Shown here: positions 1 to 6,283 of the stretch, in pieces
Layout of the letters: each line of letters starts with the position of its first letter
Numbering within the stretch: position 1 is the stretch's first letter
Origin: JBFHER01 sp041584055
GTDB taxonomy: Bacteria > Bacteroidota > Bacteroidia > Bacteroidales > UBA5342
Length of the DNA stretch: 6,283 nucleotides
Direction of reading: 5' to 3'
Assembly (NCBI GenBank): GCA_041584055.1
Contig: JBFHER010000235.1
Span: 1-6,283 of the forward strand
Notes under the pieces: generated by a model
Database searches by the model: none
What the model was told of the DNA's origin: nothing
Seen by the model: only the letters and a program-made list of their open reading frames with translations
Position numbers and translations under genes: made by a program

Positions 1-1278
1 GTTAAGTTTACCACCGAAAATAATTCTATTTTGGGCTGGTTTGACAAGGAAAAACTTGATATCATTATATTCAATGTTTTGTCGAATGCATTTAAATACA
101 CGCCTGAGAATGGATCAATACACATCGATTTATGCATCAATGAAGCAAAACAGAAGTATCCGAATGGCATTGTTGCACTCAAAATTATGGATAGCGGGAA
201 AGGTATTCCAAAAGATCAATATGAAAAGGTATTTCAACGTTTCTATCAGGTCAAAGATAACAACAATAAAGTCAGTACTGATACCGGATCAGGCATAGGA
301 CTCGCATTTGTAAAGTCATTGGTTGAACTGCACCACGGAGGAATTGACCTTGAAAGTGAACCCGGAAAAACCTGTTTTACAATTACATTACCGCTGGGAA
401 AAGATATTTATTCAGATGATGAGTTATTTGATTTCAAGCGTGATGCAGATAGGCGAACCAAGGAATTGTATACTCATTCAATAACAAAAAGTAAGGATGT
501 CGAGCCTCATAAGGAGCAAAGTGATCGTACACCTATCCTGTTAATAGAGGATAATAATGAGTTGAAGGAATTCTTGTTTGACTATTTGTCCGAGGAATAT
601 GATGTGTCTCTTGCATCCAATGGGGTGGAGGGATTGGAAGTTTGCAAAAAACAAGCTCCTAGATTAGTTGTTACCGATGTGATGATGGATAAAATGGATG
701 GATTTGCATTTTGCGAAAAACTAAAATCAGACATTGAGATCAGTCATATCCCGGTTTTGCTTATGACTGCCTTAAGTTCGATTGAAAACAAAATTACGGG
801 TTATAAAACAGGTGCAGATGATTATATAACGAAACCATTTGAACCAGAATTATTGAAGATTAGAATAGAAAACATATTGGATAACATTGAGAAATATAAG
901 AAAAGCTTTAAAAGGGAACAAGATGTTACGACCAAAGAATTAACCTTCTCTAAGATCGATGAAGAATTTTTAAATAAGGTGATAAAAATTATCGAAGATA
1001 ATATTGATAATTCCCAGTTTGACATCGATCATGTCTGCAGGTACTGTGGTGTAAGTTCGTCTCACCTCTATCGCAAAATAAAAAGTATCACAGGTCTTTC
1101 TCCCAATGAATTTATCCGAACATACAGATTGAAACAAGCTGCAAAAATGATTGCAGAATCCAACTTGAATATTTCTGAAATAGCGTATAAAGTGGGCTTT
1201 TCAGATGCATTTTACTTTAGTAAATGTTTTAAAAAACAATTTGGAACTTCCCCAAGTCGTTTTATCCCAAAGAACTGA
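1..1278 (+). CDS. Hybrid two-component system regulator (HTCS), C-terminal part: histidine kinase ATPase, receiver and AraC-type HTH
   Basis: This is a one-chain sensor kinase and transcription activator of the kind that controls Bacteroidota polysaccharide-utilisation loci. The frame is open from the first base, so the gene is truncated at its 5' end; 425 residues are visible. In that numbering the HATPase_c domain covers about 1-125, with the N box around N25-N29 (NVLSNAFKYTP), G1 box DSGKGIP at 64-70, F box near FQRFYQ and G2 box GSGIGL at 96-101. The receiver domain (about 177-293) has acidic residues E183/D184, phospho-acceptor D226 (VTDVMM), T256 (MTA) and K278 (TKPF), all as expected for an active receiver. 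The AraC/XylS DNA-binding domain (about 320-425) has two helix-turn-helix units, the second starting near I391 (ISEIAYKVGFSD). The periplasmic sensor, membrane segment and His box lie upstream of the window and are inferred from the family. It is codirectional with the enzyme genes and probably regulates them. Confidence 0.95.
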   Translation, partial: VKFTTENNSILGWFDKEKLDIIIFNVLSNAFKYTPENGSIHIDLCINEAKQKYPNGIVALKIMDSGKGIPKDQYEKVFQRFYQVKDNNNKVSTDTGSGIGLAFVKSLVELHHGGIDLESEPGKTCFTITLPLGKDIYSDDELFDFKRDADRRTKELYTHSITKSKDVEPHKEQSDRTPILLIEDNNELKEFLFDYLSEEYDVSLASNGVEGLEVCKKQAPRLVVTDVMMDKMDGFAFCEKLKSDIEISHIPVLLMTALSSIENKITGYKTGADDYITKPFEPELLKIRIENILDNIEKYKKSFKREQDVTTKELTFSKIDEEFLNKVIKIIEDNIDNSQFDIDHVCRYCGVSSSHLYRKIKSITGLSPNEFIRTYRLKQAAKMIAESNLNISEIAYKVGFSDAFYFSKCFKKQFGTSPSRFIPKN

Positions 1279-1387
1279 AGTATAAGATAAACTAAAAGTC
1301 TTACAGTTATTACCTTTTGCTGGAGGTCATTGAATCGCTTACTTATTAAGCATGAATCACACGAGCATTTTCAGTACTAGTCGCTGG

Positions 1388-1416
1388 ATATGGTCGACTG
1401 GTCGATCTGTCCATAT
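1388..1416. repeat. Nested inverted repeat with internal direct repeat, possible operator
   Basis: ATATGG at 1388-1393 is matched by CCATAT at 1411-1416. Between them, TCGA at 1394-1397 and 1402-1405 flank CTGG, and the same bases form two adjacent direct copies, GTCGACTG (1393-1400) and GTCGATCTG (1401-1409). The element ends about 45 bases upstream of the predicted -33 box at 1461, a plausible place for an activator site. AraC-type proteins commonly bind direct repeats, so the regulator encoded next door is the obvious candidate; this is inference. The short arms could also arise by chance. Confidence 0.3.
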
Positions 1417-1460
1417 AATGGAATGATTATTACATGTGCTTTACGTAACCCCTTTTTACA

Positions 1461-1490
1461 TTTGTATCAATGCAGCTTAATATATTTTTG
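1461..1490 (+). promoter_or_regulatory. Bacteroidota-type promoter of the GH115-like gene
   Basis: TTTG at 1461-1464 (-33 element) is followed after 18 bases by TATTTTTG at 1483-1490, a perfect match to the Bacteroidota -7 consensus TAnnTTTG. The spacing lies in the range described for Flavobacterium and Bacteroides promoters. Transcription would start around 1494-1498 and leave a leader of about 85 bases before the ATG at 1582, or about 115 before the ATG at 1612. Confidence 0.6.
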
Positions 1491-1498
1491 TCTGGGAA

Positions 1499-1525
1499 GC
1501 TAAAAGGAGCGTTTTGATGTTTAGC
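1499..1525 (+). promoter_or_regulatory. Leader hairpin with an SD-like sequence and mini-frame in the loop
   Basis: GCTAAA at 1499-1504 pairs perfectly with TTTAGC at 1520-1525 around a 15-base loop. The loop and left arm hold an AAGGAG-like sequence (1504-1509) and the ATG at 1517, which opens a four-codon frame (MFSN, stop at 1529-1531). AAGCT at 1497-1501 can instead pair with AGCTT at 1535-1539, which excludes the first stem. The hairpin sits almost exactly at the predicted transcript start. It may stabilise the 5' end or affect translation; neither role is shown. Confidence 0.3.
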
Positions 1526-1581
1526 AATTAAAGAAGCTTACAAAAAACTCATTGCAAATGTCTGGGTGAGAAAAGAAAGGA

Positions 1582-3675
1582 ATGCTGTTTTATAATAATA
1601 CCATAGATTATATGATCTCATTCAGGTTACTGATAAAACAAACAAAACGCATATCGCTTATTGGTGTATGCTGTTTTGCAATGCTTTTACTACAATCATG
1701 TAACAATCCAAAATCACTTTACATCCTACTTGGGGGAAACGCAACACAAACAGAACGCATGGCAGCGCATCATCTAAAAAGCGATTTACAGCGCGTTAGC
1801 GGGAATGTTGTGCATGTTATAAATGAACATGATGAGCTCCCCTCTAATGGACTTTTTTTCATCCTGGGTACTTTAAATACGAATGAGATCGTTAAAGCAC
1901 TTAGCATCAATGAGAAAATAGAGTTGTCAGAGTCGTTTCCCGGAAAACGCGGGGGGATCCGGAAAAAACTAAAATTGGCTGATAAGCATGAGGCAATTGT
2001 TTTGGCAGGAGTTGATATTCAGGGCTGTCAGTATGCCGTTTATAATTATTGTGAGGAGATTTTGGGGATCGATCCTTTTGAATATTGGACAGGGGAATTG
2101 CCTGCTAAAAAGACATTACAAGAAGTGTGGGAGGTGGAAGATAAAGTGATTCAACCCCCTGTGATCCCAATACTTTGTTATTTTGAAAATGATGTGGATG
2201 AGTTGGCCAATTTAAAAGAACCGCTTCTTGAATACGATTGGAGGTCGTACACAGAGATGATTAATTCTCTGGTGAGAATTAAGTATAATGCAATACAACT
2301 TTTTGATATGCTGGGGCGTCCCGAATTCTATCAACGAGAAGAGTATAAGCGAATTAGTCCTGATTACAATGTGAGAATATCTTTTATCGACAGTATGATC
2401 GATTATGCACATGCCATGGGGATGCTTGTGCAGGTGGATCTATCTCTGGGATATAAGTTTCGACCCATGATGCAGGAGCATGCAGATTGCTGGACTGAAT
2501 ACAGGGACAAGTGGATCGAGAATTGGCAATACTATTTTGAACAAACACCCATTGGCAAGGCTGATCTTTTTTCCTTACGCCCCAGAAATCAGGTTTGGGA
2601 TTGGGAATATAAAAGTACCTGCGGTGAAGATAAAATTGATGTGTTTAACAGTGTGTATTACGAATTGGGAAATTTAATCGATCAATACAAGCCGGAAGCG
2701 AAAAAAATTGCCATTTGTTATTCTGATGGTATGACCATGTTCAATAACGGTTTTAATCCTCCGAAAGATTGGATTATCGTTTGGTGTGATGATGGATGGG
2801 GAGGTTTTGATATTTTGCCCACGACAACCAAAGGTTATAAATTTGGAACCTACATGCATGCAGGATATTGGCTTAATCATACCGTTCACGATCCTTATCC
2901 TGAAAAGATAGATTCTGTAATGCGTATGATGAGTAATATGTTTGAAGCAAACAGCTACTGTGAAGTGAATGGACAACAATTCAGACCTTTTATTTTAAAT
3001 ATCGAGGCTTTTTCAAAAGTTGCGGATAACCCCGATACTTTTGATGGAAAGCAGTTTTACAAGGATTGGGCACAACGCTATTTTGGCGAAGAAGCCGCTC
3101 CTTATGCCATACAATCCATGCAGTTTTTGCATAAAGCACAATTCGACAATGTGGGGTATGTGGAGCACCTTTGGGAGATACGTGAGGCGGTGGCTTACTT
3201 GAGCAATGGACCGATTGAGCGACCAGGAAAACTCCCCATTCCATTTGATTACAAACGTGTTGAAGATGATTATGAAGCTTTGGATAAACGCTTTAATTTT
3301 TTAGAACAAGCTTTGGAAAAAGCAAATCAAGGAAAAGAATTTGTTTCAGAGGACAACATGTTTTACCACGATTTCATTCAACTGCCGGTTCACCTGTATC
3401 TTGATCTCCTGGAATTTGAAAATTGTCTGCATAAAATGGCAAAACACAAAAGAACTTTCGAAGAAAGTGGTGACTCAGAACAACTAGAAAAAGCAATTGC
3501 GCTTTTAGAGCGTGCTAATGAAGCCCTGGATACGATATATGCCCGAAGTATGAAAGGGGATAAAAACAAACAATGGAAGGGCTGGTACAACCCAATCAAA
3601 CGACGCCCGAACAATGGTTTTCCTTCTGTTAAAATGCTCCAAGCCATCGAAGCTAATTTAAAAAGTATGCGTTGA
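1582..3675 (+). CDS. Divergent GH115-like glycoside hydrolase lipoprotein (putative alpha-glucuronidase relative)
   Basis: A 697-residue cell-envelope lipoprotein. The signal has a basic stretch, a hydrophobic core and a lipobox LLLQSC with lipidated C40. The ATG at 1612 (M11) would give a more usual 29-residue signal than the ATG at 1582, which has only a GGA directly abutting it; the longer form is kept here. After C40 comes NNPKS with no acidic surface-export signal. Residues about 45-180 look like the N-terminal alpha/beta domain of GH115/GH67 enzymes (AIVLAGVDIQGCQYAVYNYCEEILGI in 145-170). About 185-480 fits the GH115 TIM barrel: LVRIKYNAI, SLRPRN (331-336), CYSDGM (379-384), VWCDDGWG (400-407) and YMHAGYW (424-430). 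The rest is helical, with a KQWKGWYNP stretch near the end. GH115 members I recall are longer and end in a further beta domain, absent here. GH115 enzymes remove glucuronic acid from xylan and related glycans; the substrate here is open because several active-site positions differ. Confidence applies to GH115-like, less to the activity. Confidence 0.75.
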   Translation: MLFYNNTIDYMISFRLLIKQTKRISLIGVCCFAMLLLQSCNNPKSLYILLGGNATQTERMAAHHLKSDLQRVSGNVVHVINEHDELPSNGLFFILGTLNTNEIVKALSINEKIELSESFPGKRGGIRKKLKLADKHEAIVLAGVDIQGCQYAVYNYCEEILGIDPFEYWTGELPAKKTLQEVWEVEDKVIQPPVIPILCYFENDVDELANLKEPLLEYDWRSYTEMINSLVRIKYNAIQLFDMLGRPEFYQREEYKRISPDYNVRISFIDSMIDYAHAMGMLVQVDLSLGYKFRPMMQEHADCWTEYRDKWIENWQYYFEQTPIGKADLFSLRPRNQVWDWEYKSTCGEDKIDVFNSVYYELGNLIDQYKPEAKKIAICYSDGMTMFNNGFNPPKDWIIVWCDDGWGGFDILPTTTKGYKFGTYMHAGYWLNHTVHDPYPEKIDSVMRMMSNMFEANSYCEVNGQQFRPFILNIEAFSKVADNPDTFDGKQFYKDWAQRYFGEEAAPYAIQSMQFLHKAQFDNVGYVEHLWEIREAVAYLSNGPIERPGKLPIPFDYKRVEDDYEALDKRFNFLEQALEKANQGKEFVSEDNMFYHDFIQLPVHLYLDLLEFENCLHKMAKHKRTFEESGDSEQLEKAIALLERANEALDTIYARSMKGDKNKQWKGWYNPIKRRPNNGFPSVKMLQAIEANLKSMR

Positions 3676-3707
3676 AAGAAAATCGAAACAAAGCAGTTTT
3701 ACTTTTG
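3672..3707 (+). promoter_or_regulatory. Possible promoter of the metallophosphoesterase gene
   Basis: TACTTTTG at 3700-3707 matches the -7 consensus TAnnTTTG. The nearest -33-like TTG is at 3672-3674, overlapping the stop codon of the preceding gene, with a 25-base spacer that is slightly longer than the usual range. A start near 3712 would give a leader of about 100 bases. The phosphoesterase gene could equally be read through from upstream across the 141-base gap. Confidence 0.35.
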
Positions 3708-3735
3708 TTTTATCATTGGAGGTTGATAGGCAAAA

Positions 3736-3755
3736 CATGCTTGCTAACAAGTATG
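3736..3755 (+). repeat. Eight-base-pair hairpin in the gap before the metallophosphoesterase
   Basis: CATGCTTG at 3736-3743 and CAAGTATG at 3748-3755 form an eight-pair stem with one G-U pair and the loop CTAA. The wobble pair works only in the + strand transcript. No T-run follows directly, so it is not a standard intrinsic terminator. It could protect the 3' end of the GH115-like message or sit in the leader of the next gene. Confidence 0.35.
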
Positions 3756-3816
3756 AAGTAAAGTCTTGTTTTAGAATATTTATCTTGTTCGTAATGAAAA
3801 TATAATTGTACGTTTC

Positions 3817-5670
3817 ATGCAAAAAATCAGTGCTGTCATTTGTTTTGTCTTTTGGTGGTTTGCGCTTGTTGGATATGGGCAATTAAGTGAGCCCGAAAGC
3901 AAACAAATTCAGGTGGCATTTCTGGCCGATGTCCATTTCCAGGATATTTACGGTACGTTTCAGGATCATGCATTTCAGGGCGTCCAAATTCCAAACACGA
4001 AAAAGATTGTGCTGGCTCGCACCATGAAAGCTCAGCTGAATTCAACACGTATTTTTAACGAAAATTATTTTGCGCTTTTAGCCGCCCTGGATGAAATTGT
4101 TGAAAAGAAAATTAAATATGTTGTTCTTCCCGGTGACTTTAGTGATGATGGTCAACCAGTCAATGTGAGAGGGCTTAAAACGATTCTTGATACATACGCA
4201 ACTAACTATGGGATACGCTTTCTGGTAACAACCGGAAATCATGATCCTGTTCGCCCATGGAGTATGGAAGCCGGGAAAGTCGATTTCTTAGGGCAAGAGG
4301 GGAAGCAACAGGCAATTATGAGTGCCGAAGGAATGTATATGCCAAAGTCAGCCAGCGAGAATCCCGTGCATATTACAAAGGATATTCGGAAGTTGGGATA
4401 CCAGGAAATCATTTCAAGTCTGGGGGATTTCGGCTTTTTTCCAGTAAAAAGTGATATCTATTGGGAAACACCATTTACGGATTACAGCTATAATGATTAC
4501 AGTTTCAAAAAGTCACTTCAATATTCATCAATTGATCAGAGGACTTATCCTATTCCTCCACATGGGGCTCCGGTTCCGGATGTAAGTTATCTCGTTGAAC
4601 CGGAACAGGGCATTTGGTTCTTAGCGATAGACGCAAATGTTTACCTTCCTGACACAAAGGACAACTTCAATTCCGGAAATCCAAATCATTATCAAAGTGC
4701 GAATGAGGGATATAATAATGTCTTAACCCATAAAAATCACCTGATTTCATGGGTGAAAAAAGTGACAGATGAAGCAAAAAAACGAGGAAAAACATTGATC
4801 GTGTTTAGTCATTATCCAATGATAGATTTTTATGATGACGCCTCATCAAATATTAAAAATCTATTGGGAGAAGGTAAAATGCAACTACACAGGATGCCGC
4901 AGGAGAGTGTCGCCAGTATTTTTGCAGATGCTGGAGTTGTACTACATTTCGGTGGACATATGCACATCAATGACACGGGTGTCCGTAAGTCTAAAAATGG
5001 AAATACAATTGTGAATGTGCAAATCCCGTCCTTAGCAGCCTATATTCCAGCCTTTAAGATTCTGACGGTTCAAAAGCATAATGTAATGGAGATCCAAACT
5101 GTGACGATTGATTCTGTGCCAGGTTTTAGGGAGCTATTCCCTCTTTACGAACAGGAATACGCATATTTGTCTTCAATCGGTGATCCGGAAATATGGGACA
5201 AAGAAATATTGAGTGCAAACACGTACCATGAATTTACAAATTTGCACCTGAAACAATTGGTTCGATCTCGTTTCATTGAAGATGACTGGCCGGTGGATTT
5301 TAAACGCTTTCTTGAAAATGCATCCGGAGCTGATCTGCTTGCTTATGCCAATTCATCCATTATGGATTCATCTTTTGATAGAAATCCTTATTTGCAATGG
5401 ACCGGTTTCGACATGCTTTTCGATTTGTATCGCTTGAGAAGTGCCGATAAGTTAGCTTTGAAAGACATTGGAATGACCAGAATAAAACAATATGAGCTGA
5501 TCATTGCATCTTTGATTAATGCTGACCGTGTGCAATCATTAAATAATGGAACCCTTTACACCGATTTTCGTGAGTTTGCAAACATCTTACATAAATTCAT
5601 GAATGGCGCACCTGCCGATCATTTTACGGTAGACTTATCCAATGGAGAAATAACAAATTTAGGTAAGTAA
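3817..5670 (+). CDS. Secreted calcineurin-like metallophosphoesterase
   Basis: A 617-residue exported phosphoesterase of the binuclear-metal calcineurin-like superfamily. A signal peptide is clear (hydrophobic core at residues 4-20, likely cleavage G21|Q22 in VGYGQLSE), with no lipobox Cys, so the product is periplasmic or secreted. The metal-binding motifs are all present and in order: D38-x-H40 (LADVHF), G106-D107 with D110 (GDFSDDG), G140-N141-H142-D143, H332 (FSHYP) and G380-H381-M382-H383. The stretch between GNHD and the SHYP His is about 190 residues, and a mostly helical region of about 230 residues follows the GHMH motif; both are long for a minimal catalytic core. The substrate cannot be read from the sequence: phosphomonoesters, phosphodiesters or nucleotides are all possible. 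It lies between two glycosidase genes on the same strand, with gaps of 141 and 205 bases. The ATG at 3817 is chosen because it gives the signal peptide; an ATG at 3794 stops after three codons. Confidence 0.9.
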   Translation: MQKISAVICFVFWWFALVGYGQLSEPESKQIQVAFLADVHFQDIYGTFQDHAFQGVQIPNTKKIVLARTMKAQLNSTRIFNENYFALLAALDEIVEKKIKYVVLPGDFSDDGQPVNVRGLKTILDTYATNYGIRFLVTTGNHDPVRPWSMEAGKVDFLGQEGKQQAIMSAEGMYMPKSASENPVHITKDIRKLGYQEIISSLGDFGFFPVKSDIYWETPFTDYSYNDYSFKKSLQYSSIDQRTYPIPPHGAPVPDVSYLVEPEQGIWFLAIDANVYLPDTKDNFNSGNPNHYQSANEGYNNVLTHKNHLISWVKKVTDEAKKRGKTLIVFSHYPMIDFYDDASSNIKNLLGEGKMQLHRMPQESVASIFADAGVVLHFGGHMHINDTGVRKSKNGNTIVNVQIPSLAAYIPAFKILTVQKHNVMEIQTVTIDSVPGFRELFPLYEQEYAYLSSIGDPEIWDKEILSANTYHEFTNLHLKQLVRSRFIEDDWPVDFKRFLENASGADLLAYANSSIMDSSFDRNPYLQWTGFDMLFDLYRLRSADKLALKDIGMTRIKQYELIIASLINADRVQSLNNGTLYTDFREFANILHKFMNGAPADHFTVDLSNGEITNLGK

Positions 5671-5790
5671 TTTTCATTCTTTTCTGTTTCTTTACACTTT
5701 AAATTTTAAGCCCCGCCATTTGAATTAATAAGTGTATTTAACCGTGCGGAATATTTCGGGTGCAACATTTATTGCATAAATTGACCTTGC

Positions 5791-5826
5791 TTGCTGATGA
5801 AACAAGGGGGATGTTGATTATTTTTG
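5791..5826 (+). promoter_or_regulatory. Possible promoter of the alpha-L-fucosidase gene
   Basis: TATTTTTG at 5819-5826 is a perfect TAnnTTTG -7 element and identical to the one before the GH115-like gene. The best -33-like TTG is at 5791-5793, 25 bases upstream, which is a little far. CCTTG at 5785-5789 and CAAGG at 5803-5807 form a small inverted repeat over the -33 area. A start near 5831 would give a leader of about 45 bases. The rest of the 5671-5875 gap shows only a short TGCAA/TTGCA repeat (5761-5776) and no clear terminator. Confidence 0.45.
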
Positions 5827-5875
5827 CAATAGAACCTAAATTGAGTTTAGTTATTTTTAATGTAAATGTTTGATT

Positions 5876-6283
5876 ATGGGTACAAAGATTCTAAAAACAA
5901 TAGCAATTTTAAGTTTTCTTAGTCTTCAAATGCATGCGCAGTTGAGGAATAAACCAGCATTGGATGAAAAGTTCATGGACATGGGATTTGGTATTTTTAT
6001 CCACTGGAGCATGGATTCACAATTGGGAAGCGTAATCAGTCATTCTATGGTGGGCGCAAACGAAGAATACATTGAAAAGTACATGAATGAACTTCCAAAG
6101 ACCTTTTATCCAGACAAGTTCGATTCAGACGAATGGGCGCGCCTGTTTAAAGTGGCCGGAGCTGAATATGTTGTTTTTACCACCAAACACCACAATGGAT
6201 TTTGTATGTGGGATACAAAAACAACGGATTTTAATATTATGAATACCCCTTATGGAAAGGATATTACCGGCATGCTCTTTAAA
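5876..6283 (+). CDS. Secreted GH29 alpha-L-fucosidase, N-terminal part
   Basis: The start of a GH29 alpha-L-fucosidase, an exo-enzyme that releases terminal L-fucose by a retaining mechanism. The first 136 residues are present and the frame stays open to the last base, so the gene is cut by the window end. The signal peptide (MGTKILKTIAILSFLSLQ) ends in MHA|Q with cleavage after A21, a typical Bacteroidota site; there is no lipobox. Family motifs are GFGIFIHWS (37-45), FDSDEWARLFKVAGAEYVVF (82-101), TTKHHNGFCMWDT (102-114) and TTDFNI (116-121). The SQLGSVISHSMVG stretch (48-60) resembles a recognisable bacterial subgroup of the family. N107 occupies the place where many GH29 enzymes have Asp in KHHDGF. 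The catalytic nucleophile and acid/base lie beyond the window, so activity cannot be judged. No Shine-Dalgarno sequence precedes the ATG, which is common in Bacteroidota. It was missed as an ORF only because it runs off the end. Confidence 0.92.
   Translation, partial: MGTKILKTIAILSFLSLQMHAQLRNKPALDEKFMDMGFGIFIHWSMDSQLGSVISHSMVGANEEYIEKYMNELPKTFYPDKFDSDEWARLFKVAGAEYVVFTTKHHNGFCMWDTKTTDFNIMNTPYGKDITGMLFK

Larger units (their letters stand above)
1279..1581. other. Intergenic regulatory region between the HTCS regulator and the GH115-like gene
   Basis: The 303 bases hold no convincing gene. The only open stretch near the middle is a 24-codon ATG frame at 1352-1426 without a ribosome-binding site. 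From left to right the region holds a weak imperfect inverted repeat just after the regulator stop (ATAAACT with AGTTAT), with no T-run to make it a good terminator; a nested inverted and direct repeat at 1388-1416; a Bacteroidota promoter at 1461-1490; and a leader of about 85 bases with a hairpin and two tiny ATG frames. Its size and contents suggest that the GH115-like gene has its own regulated promoter instead of being read through from the regulator gene. Confidence 0.6.

Noticed and set aside
31..33. TTG at 31 as the start codon of the regulator
   Set aside because: The frame is open from base 1, and the upstream residues continue the kinase ATPase domain, so TTG is an internal Leu codon.
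1280..1306. Terminator after the regulator gene
   Set aside because: The ATAAACT/AGTTAT arms are AT-rich and imperfect with an 11-base loop, and no T-run follows.
1352..1426. A 24-codon ATG frame in the first gap
   Set aside because: It has no ribosome-binding site at a useful distance and no recognisable protein features, and it overlaps the likely operator region.
2674..2979. A 101-codon reverse-strand frame
   Set aside because: It lies wholly inside the GH115-like gene, whose frame carries family motifs; the antisense translation has no features of a real protein.
2990..3244. An 84-codon reverse-strand frame
   Set aside because: It is antisense to the GH115-like gene and has a low-quality composition; it is a shadow of the real frame.
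3658..3882. A 74-codon reverse-strand frame spanning the second gap
   Set aside because: It runs over the end of one gene, the gap and the signal peptide of the next, with no promoter or start context to support it.
5761..5776. TGCAA/TTGCA inverted repeat in the third gap
   Set aside because: The arms are only five bases in AT-rich sequence and can easily occur by chance; no link to a regulator can be shown.
1..6283. CRISPR array, tRNA, rRNA, insertion sequence or integration site
   Set aside because: I found no regularly spaced repeats, cloverleaf structures, transposase fragments or terminal inverted repeats in the window.

Overview
The window looks like part of a glycan-degradation locus (PUL-like) of a Bacteroidota bacterium. 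Four signs point there: the C-terminal half of a hybrid two-component regulator (kinase ATPase, receiver and AraC-type HTH in one chain), a lipoprotein glycosidase, signal peptides cut before Gln, and upstream regions carrying TAnnTTTG -7 elements instead of sigma70-type boxes. Base composition is AT-rich throughout. The genus cannot be fixed from the sequence; a marine or gut polysaccharide degrader would fit.

Layout, all on the + strand. 1-1278: 3' part of a hybrid two-component system (HTCS) regulator, cut by the window start. 1279-1581: a 303-base gap with a good Bacteroidota-type promoter, a nested repeat upstream of it and a 5' leader with a hairpin. 1582-3675: a 697-residue lipoprotein that I read as a divergent, C-terminally short relative of GH115 alpha-glucuronidases. 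3676-3816: a short gap with a weaker promoter candidate and a hairpin. 3817-5670: a secreted 617-residue calcineurin-like metallophosphoesterase with all metal-site motifs. 5671-5875: a gap with another TAnnTTTG element. 5876-6283: the first 136 residues of a secreted GH29 alpha-L-fucosidase, cut by the window end.

Inferred working model: the HTCS senses an oligosaccharide in the periplasm and activates the genes beside it. The GH115-like enzyme (uronic acid side chains, or something related) and the fucosidase then remove decorations from a fucose-containing polysaccharide. The phosphoesterase is the odd member and could remove a phosphate-linked substituent or act on something unrelated. 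No SusC/SusD pair, sulfatase, transposase, RNA gene or CRISPR array is present in the window. The most interesting item is the GH115-like protein: the fold motifs are recognisable, but several positions that I recall as conserved in GH115 active sites are changed, suggesting a different specificity or mechanism.
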